Source: Pseudoalteromonas amylolytica
Lineage (GTDB): Bacteria > Pseudomonadota > Gammaproteobacteria > Enterobacterales > Alteromonadaceae
DNA: 64,000 nt
Direction of reading: 5' to 3'
Assembly (NCBI RefSeq): GCF_001854605.1
Contig: NZ_MKJU01000005.1
Span: 124,001-188,000, forward strand
The notes beneath the pieces were generated by a model. The model saw only the letters and a program-made list of their open reading frames with translations, was not told where the DNA came from and ran no database searches. Below are positions 9,132 to 17,860 of this stretch, in pieces; positions within the stretch are counted from its first letter, which is position 1, and every line of letters begins with the position of its first letter. Made by a program: the position numbers and the translations under genes.

Positions 9132-11381
9132 TTAACTCGCTTGTTGAACCTTCTCAACAGGCTGTGCATTGTCATCTAGCAAATTCATATCAAAATCAAA
9201 TTCATCCACACGAATCGCTTTTTCACGCTTCTTGTTATAATCAATCAGCTGAGCATATTCTTGTGAACTAATTAGATTTGCAGCAAGCGCATTATCAAGT
9301 GTTTCAGAGAAACGTACACCCGCTTTTATCTGTTTGCTACGAAGTGCTTTCTTCACTTTAGATAGCAAGTCTAAACATGCCATTTTAGCTTTGTAGGCTT
9401 GTTCATTAATATCATGACCATCACCAGCTGTTGGTTTAATCAAGTGCGTTAGCTGTGCTTTAAACGCTGTATCTAACTGAGCAGCTTTCGCAAGCTCACG
9501 TACTAGATCATCGCTGATTGCTGGCATTCTATGTGTGTAGTGCATTGTAATGACACGCATAAACTTGCGAGTGCCAGACGCTGGGAAGTTATCTAAGAAC
9601 TTATGCAGCGCGTTTTCTGCATTTTGCAATGCCCAGCGTGTTGCATAGTGAAAGTATGGTGCTGCAGCTTGTCTATCGGCAACGGCTACTTTCTGCTCAT
9701 AGTACTTAATCGATGCCATAGCCGCATATAAATAGCTCATCACATCACCTAAGCGTGCTGACAACATTTCTGCCTGCTTTAATTTACCACCCAATACTAG
9801 TAACGAGAAATCCGCATAAACAGCAAGCTTGGCTGAGAGCTGGTGTGCAGCTTTTTCATAAGCTTGTACTTCTGGCAACTGTGACTTACTTCCAGCTGTA
9901 AATGGTAATAAGCCAAGGCGGAACGCTCGAAGACTGTTCGCAACGCTATAACCCACTGTTTTACGTAAAATCTTATTAAAGGTTTTATCTGCATCTTTTT
10001 CTTGGCTGTGAATGGACTCAACCATAGACTGTAGATACGGGTGACAACGCATTACACCTTGACCAAAAATCATCAAGTTACGAGTAAGAATGTTCGCACC
10101 TTCAACCGTAATTGCGATTGGTTGTGCGACATAACCACTTGCTAGGGTGTTTTGTGGACCATTTTGAATCGCTTTACCAGCTTGAATATCCATTGCAGAG
10201 TCTAATACATCACGACCGATTTCCGTCATGTGGTATTTAGCGATTGCTGTAACTACAGATGGCTTAAGGCCCATGCCCAAACCTTCAGTGGTTAACACTC
10301 GCATCGCTTCTTGCAAATAAGTTTTACCTGCAATGTCAGCAAGTTTTTCTTGAATGCCTTCAAACTGACCAATTGATAGACCAAACTGCTCTCGCACAGC
10401 AGCGTATTCTGAGGCTGATTTTAATGCAACCTGTGCTGTTGAAACACCTAACGCAGGAAGAGAAATACCACGTCCCGCTCCCAGACAGCTTACGAGCATT
10501 TGCCAACCGCGACCAATGTTCTTCTGACCACCAATGATGAAGTCCATAGGAATAAACACTTTGTTGCCACGCGTAGTACCGTTATAAAAGCGGATACCCA
10601 TAGGGTCGTGGCGGTTTCCTAGCTCCACTCCTGGATGTGACTTAGGAATCAGTGCACACGTGATACCTAAATGCTCTTTACCACCTAGTAGAGCATCTGG
10701 ATCTTCAACTTTGAACGCCAAACCTAGTACTGTAGCAATAGGTGCCAAGGTAATATAGCGCTTATCCCATGTCACTTCTAAACCAATCACTTCTTCGCCG
10801 TTGTACTGACCTTTTTTCACGATACCAATATCAGGGATACCGCCAGCATCAGAACCCGCTTCAGGACTTGTTAACGCAAAACATGGAATTTCACGGCCAT
10901 TTGCAAGACGAGGTAAATAATGTGCTTGCTGCTCCTCAGTACCATAGTGAAGCAATAGTTCACCTGGGCCTAACGAGTTAGGAACCATTACCGTCACCGC
11001 AACTGCAGAAGATTTTGTTGCAATAGTACCAACAATTGTAGAGTTCGCGTATGGGCTAAACTCAAGACCGCCAAATGATTTAGGAATAATAAGCGAAAAG
11101 AATCGCTCTTTTTTCAAAAACTCTAATATATGTTCTGGCAAATGTTTACTGTTTTGGATAACAGAATCATCGATCATTGCCATTAGTTCTTTAACAGGAC
11201 CGTCTAAGAACGCTTGCTCATCTGCACTTAGTTTTGCTTCTGGCACAGCTCTTAGCGCGTCAAAATCAGGCTTGCCTTGGTAAATAGACCCTTCAAGCCA
11301 TACATCACCAGCATCTAATGCTTCTTGTTCGGTTACTGAAATGCTTGGTAATACTTTCTTTAGTTGTGTTCTTAAACTCAT
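9132..11381 (-). CDS. fadE: Acyl-CoA dehydrogenase, FadE type
   Basis: A 749-residue fatty-acid beta-oxidation enzyme that catalyses the first FAD-dependent dehydrogenation of acyl-CoA. It aligns by eye with E. coli FadE: a start region with PSISVTEQEALDAGDVWLEG and GKPDF, then DEQAFLDGPV, the acyl-CoA dehydrogenase core (FALTSPEAGSDAGGIPD, GRGISLPALGVS), and a C-terminal DUF1974 region. The N-terminal membrane segment of E. coli FadE is absent. I chose the ATG at 11379-11381 because homology starts there and a FadR-like operator sits just upstream; the longer frame to 11447 would put that operator inside the gene. Probably monocistronic. Confidence 0.93.
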   Translation of the reverse strand: MSLRTQLKKVLPSISVTEQEALDAGDVWLEGSIYQGKPDFDALRAVPEAKLSADEQAFLDGPVKELMAMIDDSVIQNSKHLPEHILEFLKKERFFSLIIPKSFGGLEFSPYANSTIVGTIATKSSAVAVTVMVPNSLGPGELLLHYGTEEQQAHYLPRLANGREIPCFALTSPEAGSDAGGIPDIGIVKKGQYNGEEVIGLEVTWDKRYITLAPIATVLGLAFKVEDPDALLGGKEHLGITCALIPKSHPGVELGNRHDPMGIRFYNGTTRGNKVFIPMDFIIGGQKNIGRGWQMLVSCLGAGRGISLPALGVSTAQVALKSASEYAAVREQFGLSIGQFEGIQEKLADIAGKTYLQEAMRVLTTEGLGMGLKPSVVTAIAKYHMTEIGRDVLDSAMDIQAGKAIQNGPQNTLASGYVAQPIAITVEGANILTRNLMIFGQGVMRCHPYLQSMVESIHSQEKDADKTFNKILRKTVGYSVANSLRAFRLGLLPFTAGSKSQLPEVQAYEKAAHQLSAKLAVYADFSLLVLGGKLKQAEMLSARLGDVMSYLYAAMASIKYYEQKVAVADRQAAAPYFHYATRWALQNAENALHKFLDNFPASGTRKFMRVITMHYTHRMPAISDDLVRELAKAAQLDTAFKAQLTHLIKPTAGDGHDINEQAYKAKMACLDLLSKVKKALRSKQIKAGVRFSETLDNALAANLISSQEYAQLIDYNKKREKAIRVDEFDFDMNLLDDNAQPVEKVQQAS

Positions 11382-11385
11382 AATC

Positions 11386-11402
11386 AACTCATCCGACCAG
11401 AT
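11386..11402 (-). promoter_or_regulatory. FadR-like operator before fadE
   Basis: On the minus strand the 17 bases read ATCTGGTCGGATGAGTT. This closely matches the E. coli FadR consensus as I recall it (AnCTGGTCnGACnnGTT), and the second half is as in the fadD operator. It lies four bases before the fadE ATG, overlapping the translation start region, so binding would block fadE. Binding itself is inference. Confidence 0.6.
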
Positions 11403-11734
11403 AGATATACCTACATTACGGCATAAAAATGACAATAGATCAATCACTCTAGAAACATTTTTTACTAGTTTTTTACTACGGTTTCATTTGATTAAGAATA
11501 TTTATAAGCAAATTAAAAGCTTACACGTGTACGCTGAAATATTGATTTTTGCAGTCTAGAAGGGTTAGTGGGTGAATTCTGTATATACGGCTTCAAACTT
11601 TTGAAGGCTGTAAAAAGGTTATAGTAAACAGGACAGACCTATTGGCTATCCCGCTTACTAATTTGAGGTATCTGTTTTAAGTTATTAGCATCAACTTAAT
11701 GCCACATGTTTACTAAATCTGATATTGAGCAAGC
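11403..11734. other. Gene-free stretch between fadE and the channel gene
   Basis: About 330 A+T-rich bases upstream of fadE with no credible gene. They include the presumed fadE promoter and an imperfect palindrome at 11591-11606 with arms CTTCAAA and TTTGAAG around CT. Nothing else was recognised. Confidence 0.5.
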
Positions 11735-12571
11735 CTATACCTTGCTGTCTTTTCGACAGCTCTCTTCCTGATTTTGCTGTTGCTGCACGATCAATGCTTT
11801 CAACTGTTGAATTTCGTTATGTAAACCTTCTATGGTCGGCACATTGCGAGCTTCATCTTTCGCCTTCTTGAGCTTTGAGCGCTCGTCTTCCATAACATTA
11901 ACAACGATGCCTATAACCATGTTTAAAAATGCAAAAGCAGTGAAGAATATAAAGGTTAAGTAAAATACCCAAGACATTGGATAGACTTCCATTGTTTCAT
12001 ATTGAATATCTGTCCAATCTTCAAATGTCATAATTCTAAATAGAGTCAGCATAGATATTGCGATATCTCCCCACAATTTTGGGTTTATATCATTGAATAC
12101 GAAACTGCCAATAGCCGCATATATATAAAAGATTATAAACATCAATAAAATAACATAGCCCAATTGCGGCAACGCTTTCAATAACGAATTTATTAATACT
12201 CTAAGCTCTGGTACGACAGACACCATCCTAAGCACCCTGAATACCCTGACGAGTCGCGCCAAAAGTGCCATTTCACTATCATTAACGGGGATCAAGCTGA
12301 TCACCACAACTAACGTGTCGAAAACATTCCACCCTTTGGTAAAAAAGCGCTTCTTATCCTCATCGGCGATAAAACGCACAGCTATTTCAAACAGAAAAAA
12401 CAACGTGATAAAGATATCCAACACATGAGTAACAGAAACAGCGCCACTAGAGAGCGGAAAGGTCTTCGCCCCTATTTCAAGGGCTGAAATAATAATCACA
12501 GCAACCACTGAAAGCTCAAACGCTTTGTTGTTCTTCAAAGTGTTTAGTTGATATTTGATATTTTCGTACAT
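11735..12571 (-). CDS. Voltage-gated cation channel (bacterial Nav/NaChBac type)
   Basis: A 278-residue single-repeat, six-helix ion channel that should assemble as a tetramer in the inner membrane. S4 shows the voltage-sensor pattern, arginines every third position, in LARLVRVFRVLRMV. The pore and selectivity filter lie in S5-S6 as TFEDWTD (T182 to D188), unlike the TLESW filter of typical sodium channels of this family. The cytoplasmic tail ends in a heptad-like segment (IEGLHNEIQQLKALI then glutamine-rich), matching the family's C-terminal coiled-coil tetramerisation domain. Motility and pH roles are described for NaChBac-type channels in other bacteria. Ion selectivity here is uncertain (see findings). 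Confidence 0.92.
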   Translation of the reverse strand: MYENIKYQLNTLKNNKAFELSVVAVIIISALEIGAKTFPLSSGAVSVTHVLDIFITLFFLFEIAVRFIADEDKKRFFTKGWNVFDTLVVVISLIPVNDSEMALLARLVRVFRVLRMVSVVPELRVLINSLLKALPQLGYVILLMFIIFYIYAAIGSFVFNDINPKLWGDIAISMLTLFRIMTFEDWTDIQYETMEVYPMSWVFYLTFIFFTAFAFLNMVIGIVVNVMEDERSKLKKAKDEARNVPTIEGLHNEIQQLKALIVQQQQNQEESCRKDSKV

Positions 12572-12811
12572 ACGCTACCAAAATTTATAAGTGAGTTTTG
12601 AAACTTGCGTGATTATATCTATAAGGCGGCAGTTGAGGGAGCTATTTATTATTAAAACATAAAGAAAAATAGTGATGAAATATCAGCTTATAACCTAAAA
12701 TTTCGATAGAAAAAATATCAATGGAGCGAGCACTATATACACACTATCACTAAGAGTATTTAAGAATGTAACATTGTCAGTGCGCTCTATTTTTTCCGTT
12801 GTGCCGTTTGT

Positions 12812-13270
12812 TCAAAACGGTCTAAATTGGGCATTGCACAGTCGAACTAAATCTTCAGGAGCAACTTCAACCTCCAGCCCACGCTTTCCAGCACTAACAT
12901 ATATTTTTCCAAATTTTTTTGCATCGCTATGGAGCAAGGTGTTAAAACGCTTCTTTTGCGCAAAGGGACTGATCCCACCGATTAAATAACCTGTAGCAGT
13001 TTGGGCTTTTTTAGCATCCGCCATTATGGCCTTTTTACCTTTACACGCCTTTGCAAATGCCTTTAGATCGACTTGCCTTGTTGCAGGCAAAATAGCCACA
13101 TTCAATACTCCATCCACCTCCACAAGCAAGGTTTTAAAGACCTGCTCAGCGATCAGCCCCAATTTCTCAGCGGCTTCATTGGCAAAGCCATGTTGTGATG
13201 GTTCATGTTCAAATTTAAGTATTTGAAATTGAACCCCTTGTTTTTCCAATAAGTTAATTGCAGGCGTCAT
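12812..13270 (-). CDS. ybaK: Cys-tRNA(Pro)/Cys-tRNA(Cys) deacylase YbaK
   Basis: A 152-residue cytoplasmic editing enzyme that hydrolyses misacylated Cys-tRNA(Pro). The sequence follows the YbaK/EbsC family: FEHEPSQHGFANEAAEKLG, VFKTLLVEVDG, then DLKAFAKACKGKKA and TGYLIGGISPFAQKK, and a C-terminal GKRGLEVEVAPEDL. The ATG at 13268-13270 has a good GAGGG site and fits family length; an in-frame upstream extension to 13324 does not look homologous. Monocistronic. Confidence 0.93.
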   Translation of the reverse strand: MTPAINLLEKQGVQFQILKFEHEPSQHGFANEAAEKLGLIAEQVFKTLLVEVDGVLNVAILPATRQVDLKAFAKACKGKKAIMADAKKAQTATGYLIGGISPFAQKKRFNTLLHSDAKKFGKIYVSAGKRGLEVEVAPEDLVRLCNAQFRPF

Positions 13271-13373
13271 GATTTCCCTCTTAGTTATCCTAATTAAGTT
13301 ACAACAAAGTAGACAAAACCACACATTAGACTAAAGTATTATATTGTCACTATGAACTAAAAAGATGTTAGCC

Positions 13374-13595
13374 ATGTTTAAAAAGTATCTTTTTGTCCTA
13401 TTCACAGTGATTGTTTTTCTGGTGCTACTAAAATTCTTGCAGGATGAATACTTGATGTGGAGTGACACGCTCGCTTGTAGCGCCAAATGTGAATTATTAG
13501 GTTGTAAAACAGGACAGTTGTTACTGGGTAGGTATGACCAAACGGTGGCCTGTATATGTGAAAGCAAACATGATTACTTAGTGCTGCTAAATTAA
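13374..13595 (+). CDS. Small cysteine-containing membrane protein, hypothetical
   Basis: A 73-residue protein (or 76 from the ATG at 13365) with one N-terminal membrane helix (FKKYLFVLFTVIVFLVLLKF) and a short exported-looking tail with five cysteines (ACSAKCELLGCKTG and VACIC). The spacing could form disulfides or bind a metal. No strong ribosome site is visible, so the start is uncertain. It shares a terminator with dnaJ on the opposite strand. I do not recognise the family. Confidence 0.55.
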   Translation: MFKKYLFVLFTVIVFLVLLKFLQDEYLMWSDTLACSAKCELLGCKTGQLLLGRYDQTVACICESKHDYLVLLN

Positions 13596-13608
13596 TTCAG
13601 CACAAACA

Positions 13609-13636
13609 AAAACGGCGCATAATGCGCCGTTTTTTA
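13609..13636. terminator. Bidirectional intrinsic terminator between small ORF and dnaJ
   Basis: Stem CGGCGCA/TGCGCCG with a three-base loop, flanked by five A on the left and six T on the right, so it works in both directions for the two convergent genes. Confidence 0.9.
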
Positions 13637-13649
13637 ATGATTTATGATG

Positions 13650-14783
13650 CTATTTTGTTAGGTCATCAAAAAACTTTTTCACACCATCGAAAAAGCCCTG
13701 AGCTTTAGGACGATTCTTGCTGTTCTCACCCCCCATGCTCTCTTCAAACTCTTTCAATAGCTCTTTTTGACGTTCGTTTAAATTAACCGGAGTCTCGAGT
13801 ACGACTTTGCAGATCAAGTCTCCCACAGCACCACTGCGTACAGACTTAACGCCCTTACCACGCATGCGGAACATCTTACCTGTTTGGCTCTCTGCTGGGA
13901 TCTTTAGATTCGCTCGGCCATCAAGCGTTGGTACCTCAATTTCACCGCCCAATGCCGCAGTGCTGAAGCTGATAGGCACTTCACAGTACAAGTTATTGCC
14001 ATCTCGAGTGAAAATCGGGTGCTCACGTACCGCGACTTGAACATATAAATCTCCCGCAGGTGCGCCGTGTAACCCAGCTTCCCCCTCGCCCGATAGGCGA
14101 ATACGGTCACCAGTATCAACACCCGCTGGGATCTTCACATTAAGTGTTTTAGTCTTTTCTACGCGACCTTGTCCGTGACACTTATTACATGGGTCGGAAA
14201 TAATTGAACCCGTGCCTTGACAGGTTGGACAAGTTTGCTGAACAGCAAAAAAGCCCTGACGCATTTGCACCTGACCTGCTCCATGACAGGTAGTACAAGT
14301 TTTAGGTTTAGAACCTGCTTTTGCACCACTGCCATCACAAGGACTACAGCTAACCCAAGTTGGGACTTTAATTTCAACTTCTTTACCACGCACTGCTTCT
14401 TCAAGCGAAAGGTCCATGTTGTAACGAAGGTCTGCACCACGTTGCTGACGAGATTGACGACGCCCACCGCCACCAAAAATATCACCGAATACGTCGCCAA
14501 AAATATCGCCAAAGTCACCTTGACCGCCGCCGAAACCACCGTGGCCACCGCCATTCTGATCAAAGGCTGCATGGCCGTATTGGTCATACATCTGACGCTT
14601 TTGGCTATCAGTTAGTACTTCGTACGCTTCTTTTACTTCTTTAAACTTGGCTTCTAAGTCAGCATTACCCGCCGTACGGTCTGGGTGATACTTCATCGCC
14701 AAACGTTTGTACGCTTTTTTTATGTCACGTTCGCTGGCATCTTTGCTAACGCCTAGTACTTCGTAATAATCACGTTTTGACAT
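13650..14783 (-). CDS. dnaJ: Chaperone DnaJ (Hsp40)
   Basis: A 377-residue co-chaperone that delivers substrates to DnaK and stimulates its ATPase. The J domain carries HPD (KYHPDRTAG). A Gly/Phe-rich region with several GGFGGG-like and [12 protein letters not shown] stretches follows. Four zinc-finger repeats are [24 protein letters not shown] and CNKCHGQG. The C-terminal domains are complete. The ATG at 14781-14783 gives the conserved [11 protein letters not shown] start; an in-frame GTG at 14792 is a less likely alternative. It follows dnaK by about 120 bases containing hairpins. Confidence 0.97.
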   Translation of the reverse strand: MSKRDYYEVLGVSKDASERDIKKAYKRLAMKYHPDRTAGNADLEAKFKEVKEAYEVLTDSQKRQMYDQYGHAAFDQNGGGHGGFGGGQGDFGDIFGDVFGDIFGGGGRRQSRQQRGADLRYNMDLSLEEAVRGKEVEIKVPTWVSCSPCDGSGAKAGSKPKTCTTCHGAGQVQMRQGFFAVQQTCPTCQGTGSIISDPCNKCHGQGRVEKTKTLNVKIPAGVDTGDRIRLSGEGEAGLHGAPAGDLYVQVAVREHPIFTRDGNNLYCEVPISFSTAALGGEIEVPTLDGRANLKIPAESQTGKMFRMRGKGVKSVRSGAVGDLICKVVLETPVNLNERQKELLKEFEESMGGENSKNRPKAQGFFDGVKKFFDDLTK

Positions 14784-14830
14784 AGTTATCACATTACTCT
14801 AGTTAAATGATGTGCCTAAGCTCATCAAGC

Positions 14831-14893
14831 TGGCCTTGGGCCAAAATTTACATACACTAAGGGCGCGTCAAGCGAATTCGCCAGCGCGCCCTT
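14831..14893. repeat. Hairpins in the dnaK-dnaJ intergenic region
   Basis: Two inverted repeats lie between dnaK and dnaJ. TGGCC-TTG-GGCCA is at 14831-14843. A larger one has nine-base arms AAGGGCGCG (14859-14867) and CGCGCCCTT (14885-14893) enclosing GCGAATTCGC. Neither is followed by a T run in the direction of transcription. They could moderate read-through into dnaJ or stabilise the dnaK message. Confidence 0.5.
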
Positions 14894-14905
14894 GCAAGTC
14901 AACAA

Positions 14906-16831
14906 TTACTTATTGTCGTCTTTAACTTCTTCAAACTCAGCGTCAACAACATCGTCGTCTTGCTTTGAAGAACCTTGCTGAGCGCCAGCATCAGGACCAG
15001 GTTGGCCAGCCTGTGCTTTAGCTTGTGCAATTTCCATTAGCTTTTGAGATTTCTCCGCAAGCGCTTGTACTTTCGCGTCGATTTCTTCTTTGTTGTCGCC
15101 TTTGATAGCGGTTTCAAGGTCGCTGAGCGCCCCTTCAATCGCTTCTTTGTCTTCAGCTGGTAGTGCATCACCTGCTTCTTCGATTTGCTTGCGCGTACCG
15201 TGAACCATTGCATCCGCTTGGTTACGTGAAGATACTAGCTCTTCGAATTTCTTATCTTCTTCAGCGTTTGCTTCCGCATCACGTACCATTTTTTCTACTT
15301 CGTCATCACTTAGACCTGAAGAAGCTTGGATAGTGATCTTCTGCTCTTTACCTGTATCTTTATCTTTTGCAGATACATGTAAGATACCATCCGCATCAAC
15401 ATCAAATGTAACTTCGATTTGCGGTACACCACGCTGTGCTGGGCGAATACCTTCTAGATTAAATTGACCTAGAGACTTATTATCGCTTGAACGCTTACGC
15501 TCACCTTGTAGTACGTGAATCGTTACCGCAGACTGATTATCTTCAGCTGTTGAGAAAGTTTGCGACTTCTTAGTTGGGATAGTCGTGTTTTTCTCAATCA
15601 GTGCTGTCATCACTTGACCCATCGTCTCGATACCAAGAGAGAGAGGACATACGTCAAGTAGTAGAACGTCTTTCACGTCTCCTGCAAGTACACCACCTTG
15701 AACCGCTGCACCTACTGCAACTGCTTCATCAGGGTTAACGTCTTTACGAGGCTCTTTACCGAAGAACTCAGCAACGGTCTTTTGAACTAGCGGCATACGT
15801 GTTTGACCACCAACTAGAATGATGTCGTTTACATCACCCACTGATAGGTCAGCGTCAGCTAGTGCACGCTTAAGCGGCTCAATAGACTTAGCAACTAGGT
15901 CTTCAACCAGTGACTCAAGCTTAGCGCGAGTCAATTTAACGTTCATGTGCTTAGGACCCGTTGCATCAGCAGTTACATAAGGTAGGTTCACCTCAGTTTG
16001 CTGTGCTGAAGATAGCTCAATCTTCGCCTTTTCAGCAGCTTCTTTAACACGCTGCATTGCTAGTGGGTCAGTTTTAAGGTCAATACCTTGGTCTTTCTTA
16101 AACTCTGCAACTAGATAGTTGATAACACGGTTGTCGAAGTCTTCACCACCTAAGTGTGTGTCACCATTAGTCGCTAGAACTTCAAACGTGTGCTCACCAT
16201 CTACTTCATCAATTTCGATGATTGAGATATCGAAAGTACCACCACCTAAATCGTATACAGCAACAACATTGTCACCTTGCTTTTTATCCATACCATAAGC
16301 AAGTGCAGCCGCTGTAGGCTCGTTGATGATACGCTTAACTTCAAGGCCTGCAATACGACCAGCATCTTTAGTTGCTTGACGCTGTGAGTCGTTGAAATAT
16401 GCAGGTACTGTGATAACCGCTTCAGTTACTTCTTCACCTAAGAAGTCTTCAGCAGTTTTCTTCATTTTTTTCAGTACTTCCGCTGAAATTTGTGGCGCAG
16501 CACGTTTTTCACCGCGTACTTCAACCCAAGCATCACCATTGTCAGCCTTCACGATTTGGAACGGCATGATGCTGATATCACGCTGTACTTCTTCGTCTTC
16601 AAAACGACGACCGATTAAGCGCTTAATTGCAAATAATGTGTTTTGTGGGTTTGTCACCGCCTGGCGTTTAGCCGGCTGACCTACAAGTGTTTCACCTTCT
16701 GCTGTGTATGCAATAATCGAAGGGGTTGTACGATCACCCTCTGCGTTTTCGATAACGCGTGCTTTCTCACCATCTAGTACTGCTACACAAGAGTTAGTAG
16801 TACCTAAATCGATTCCAATAATTTTACCCAT
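14906..16831 (-). CDS. dnaK: Chaperone DnaK (Hsp70)
   Basis: A complete 641-residue Hsp70. It begins [18 protein letters not shown], has the family signatures [13 protein letters not shown] and [13 protein letters not shown], the [13 protein letters not shown] linker-proximal stretch, and ends with an acidic tail ([15 protein letters not shown]). It is an ATP-dependent protein-folding machine of the cytoplasm and works with DnaJ encoded just downstream. A heat-shock sigma-32-type promoter lies upstream. grpE is not in the window. Confidence 0.98.
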   Translation of the reverse strand: MGKIIGIDLGTTNSCVAVLDGEKARVIENAEGDRTTPSIIAYTAEGETLVGQPAKRQAVTNPQNTLFAIKRLIGRRFEDEEVQRDISIMPFQIVKADNGDAWVEVRGEKRAAPQISAEVLKKMKKTAEDFLGEEVTEAVITVPAYFNDSQRQATKDAGRIAGLEVKRIINEPTAAALAYGMDKKQGDNVVAVYDLGGGTFDISIIEIDEVDGEHTFEVLATNGDTHLGGEDFDNRVINYLVAEFKKDQGIDLKTDPLAMQRVKEAAEKAKIELSSAQQTEVNLPYVTADATGPKHMNVKLTRAKLESLVEDLVAKSIEPLKRALADADLSVGDVNDIILVGGQTRMPLVQKTVAEFFGKEPRKDVNPDEAVAVGAAVQGGVLAGDVKDVLLLDVCPLSLGIETMGQVMTALIEKNTTIPTKKSQTFSTAEDNQSAVTIHVLQGERKRSSDNKSLGQFNLEGIRPAQRGVPQIEVTFDVDADGILHVSAKDKDTGKEQKITIQASSGLSDDEVEKMVRDAEANAEEDKKFEELVSSRNQADAMVHGTRKQIEEAGDALPAEDKEAIEGALSDLETAIKGDNKEEIDAKVQALAEKSQKLMEIAQAKAQAGQPGPDAGAQQGSSKQDDDVVDAEFEEVKDDNK

Positions 16832-16877
16832 GAATCTTCTCCGACTTCAAAATTCGTTGTTCTGTTAGATGCTTTGT

Positions 16878-16905
16878 AAATAGGGGCGACAAAATTGAAT
16901 TCAAG
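16878..16905 (-). promoter_or_regulatory. Sigma-32-type heat-shock promoter for dnaK
   Basis: On the minus strand CTTGAA (16900-16905) is followed after 13 bases by CCCCTATTT (16878-16886). This matches the E. coli sigma-32 consensus CTTGAA and CCCCAT-nT with allowed spacing. It lies about 47 bases before the dnaK ATG. Confidence 0.75.
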
Positions 16906-17006
16906 CTTAAAAGTGAAAAAAATTTCGTTTTTTTTACTTTTATTTCATCGTGACCGCTTTTTAGTCAAAAAATAGGGACATTTATTGCCTCTTTTTAATC
17001 TCACTA

Positions 17007-17023
17007 AACTGGTCTGACCTCGC
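17007..17023 (+). promoter_or_regulatory. FadR-like operator before acyl-CoA thioesterase
   Basis: The 17 bases AACTGGTCTGACCTCGC match the FadR consensus at the first 14 positions. They lie where the -35 region would be relative to a TATAAA at 17033-17038. This is the second such site in the window, and both precede acyl-CoA enzymes. Confidence 0.6.
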
Positions 17024-17068
17024 GGGCTGTGCTATAAACCCACTAAACAAAAGTCTTTAGGGGATGTT

Positions 17069-17860
17069 ATGCATTTCGATCAATTATTGGCTCAAGCAGC
17101 GACTCTGGGAAGTGGCTCTATGCAATTTCCTGCAAACTGGTGTCAGGGTCGCACCGCATTTGGTGGGCTCTCAGCAGCACTGCTGTATCAAGCAATCAGA
17201 CAGCATGTGGACAGCGATCGCCGTTTGCTGTCGCTGAGCACTAATTTTGTCGGTCCACTTTTAGCCGAACGAGATTTTACAATTCAAGTTGAAGTTCTGC
17301 GCACAGGCAAGAATAGTAGCCAAGTGATGGCTAAAATCACTCAAGATAAGCAAATTGTCGTTCTCACACAAGCGTGCTTTGGTGCCAGACGCGCCTCAAA
17401 TGTTCACGTTGATGTCTCAAAGAATATGACCTTAAAACCTGTTGATGAGCGTCATATGCTGCCGTATCAAAAAGGTATAATGCCTGAGTTCTTCCAACAT
17501 GTTGCCTTGTGCCCACAACAAGGTGGGATGCCATTTAGCGGCGTAGACACTTCTCATCTAGGTGGCTGGATGCGCTTTAAAGACACACCACAGGGTATGA
17601 ATGAAGCACACATAATCGCCTTAACAGACGCATGGCCTCCTACCCTATTACAAATGTATAAGCAGCCAGCTCCCGCAAGCAGTATGTCTTGGTACCTAGA
17701 GTTTGTTCGTGAACCACAGCTTAATCCAGACGATTGGTTGGGATTCGAAGCAATCACTCATCATTGTAAAGACGGCTACGGACTCGAGGATGGCTGTATT
17801 TGGAGCAGTCGCGGAGAGTTGCTGGCGCTTACGCGTCAAACAGTGGCTTTATTTGATTAG
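17069..17860 (+). CDS. Acyl-CoA thioesterase family protein (double hotdog)
   Basis: A 263-residue protein resembling the TesB-like, 4HBT_3 (PF13622) thioesterases, which hydrolyse acyl-CoA to free acid and CoA in the cytoplasm. Typical features are the N-terminal GRTAFGGLSAALLYQA helix, SLSTNFVGPLLAERDF, the QACFGARR end of the first hotdog, and the C-terminal CIWSSRGELLALTRQT. It has a GGGG site before the ATG and a FadR-like operator in the promoter, which fits fatty-acid regulation. Its stop overlaps by four bases the end of the convergent binding-protein gene. Confidence 0.85.
   Translation: MHFDQLLAQAATLGSGSMQFPANWCQGRTAFGGLSAALLYQAIRQHVDSDRRLLSLSTNFVGPLLAERDFTIQVEVLRTGKNSSQVMAKITQDKQIVVLTQACFGARRASNVHVDVSKNMTLKPVDERHMLPYQKGIMPEFFQHVALCPQQGGMPFSGVDTSHLGGWMRFKDTPQGMNEAHIIALTDAWPPTLLQMYKQPAPASSMSWYLEFVREPQLNPDDWLGFEAITHHCKDGYGLEDGCIWSSRGELLALTRQTVALFD

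Noticed and set aside
14159..14615. Long open frames inside dnaJ in other frames (130-140 codons each)
   Set aside because: They lie fully within the real dnaJ gene and translate to low-complexity sequence from its Gly-rich and zinc-finger codons.
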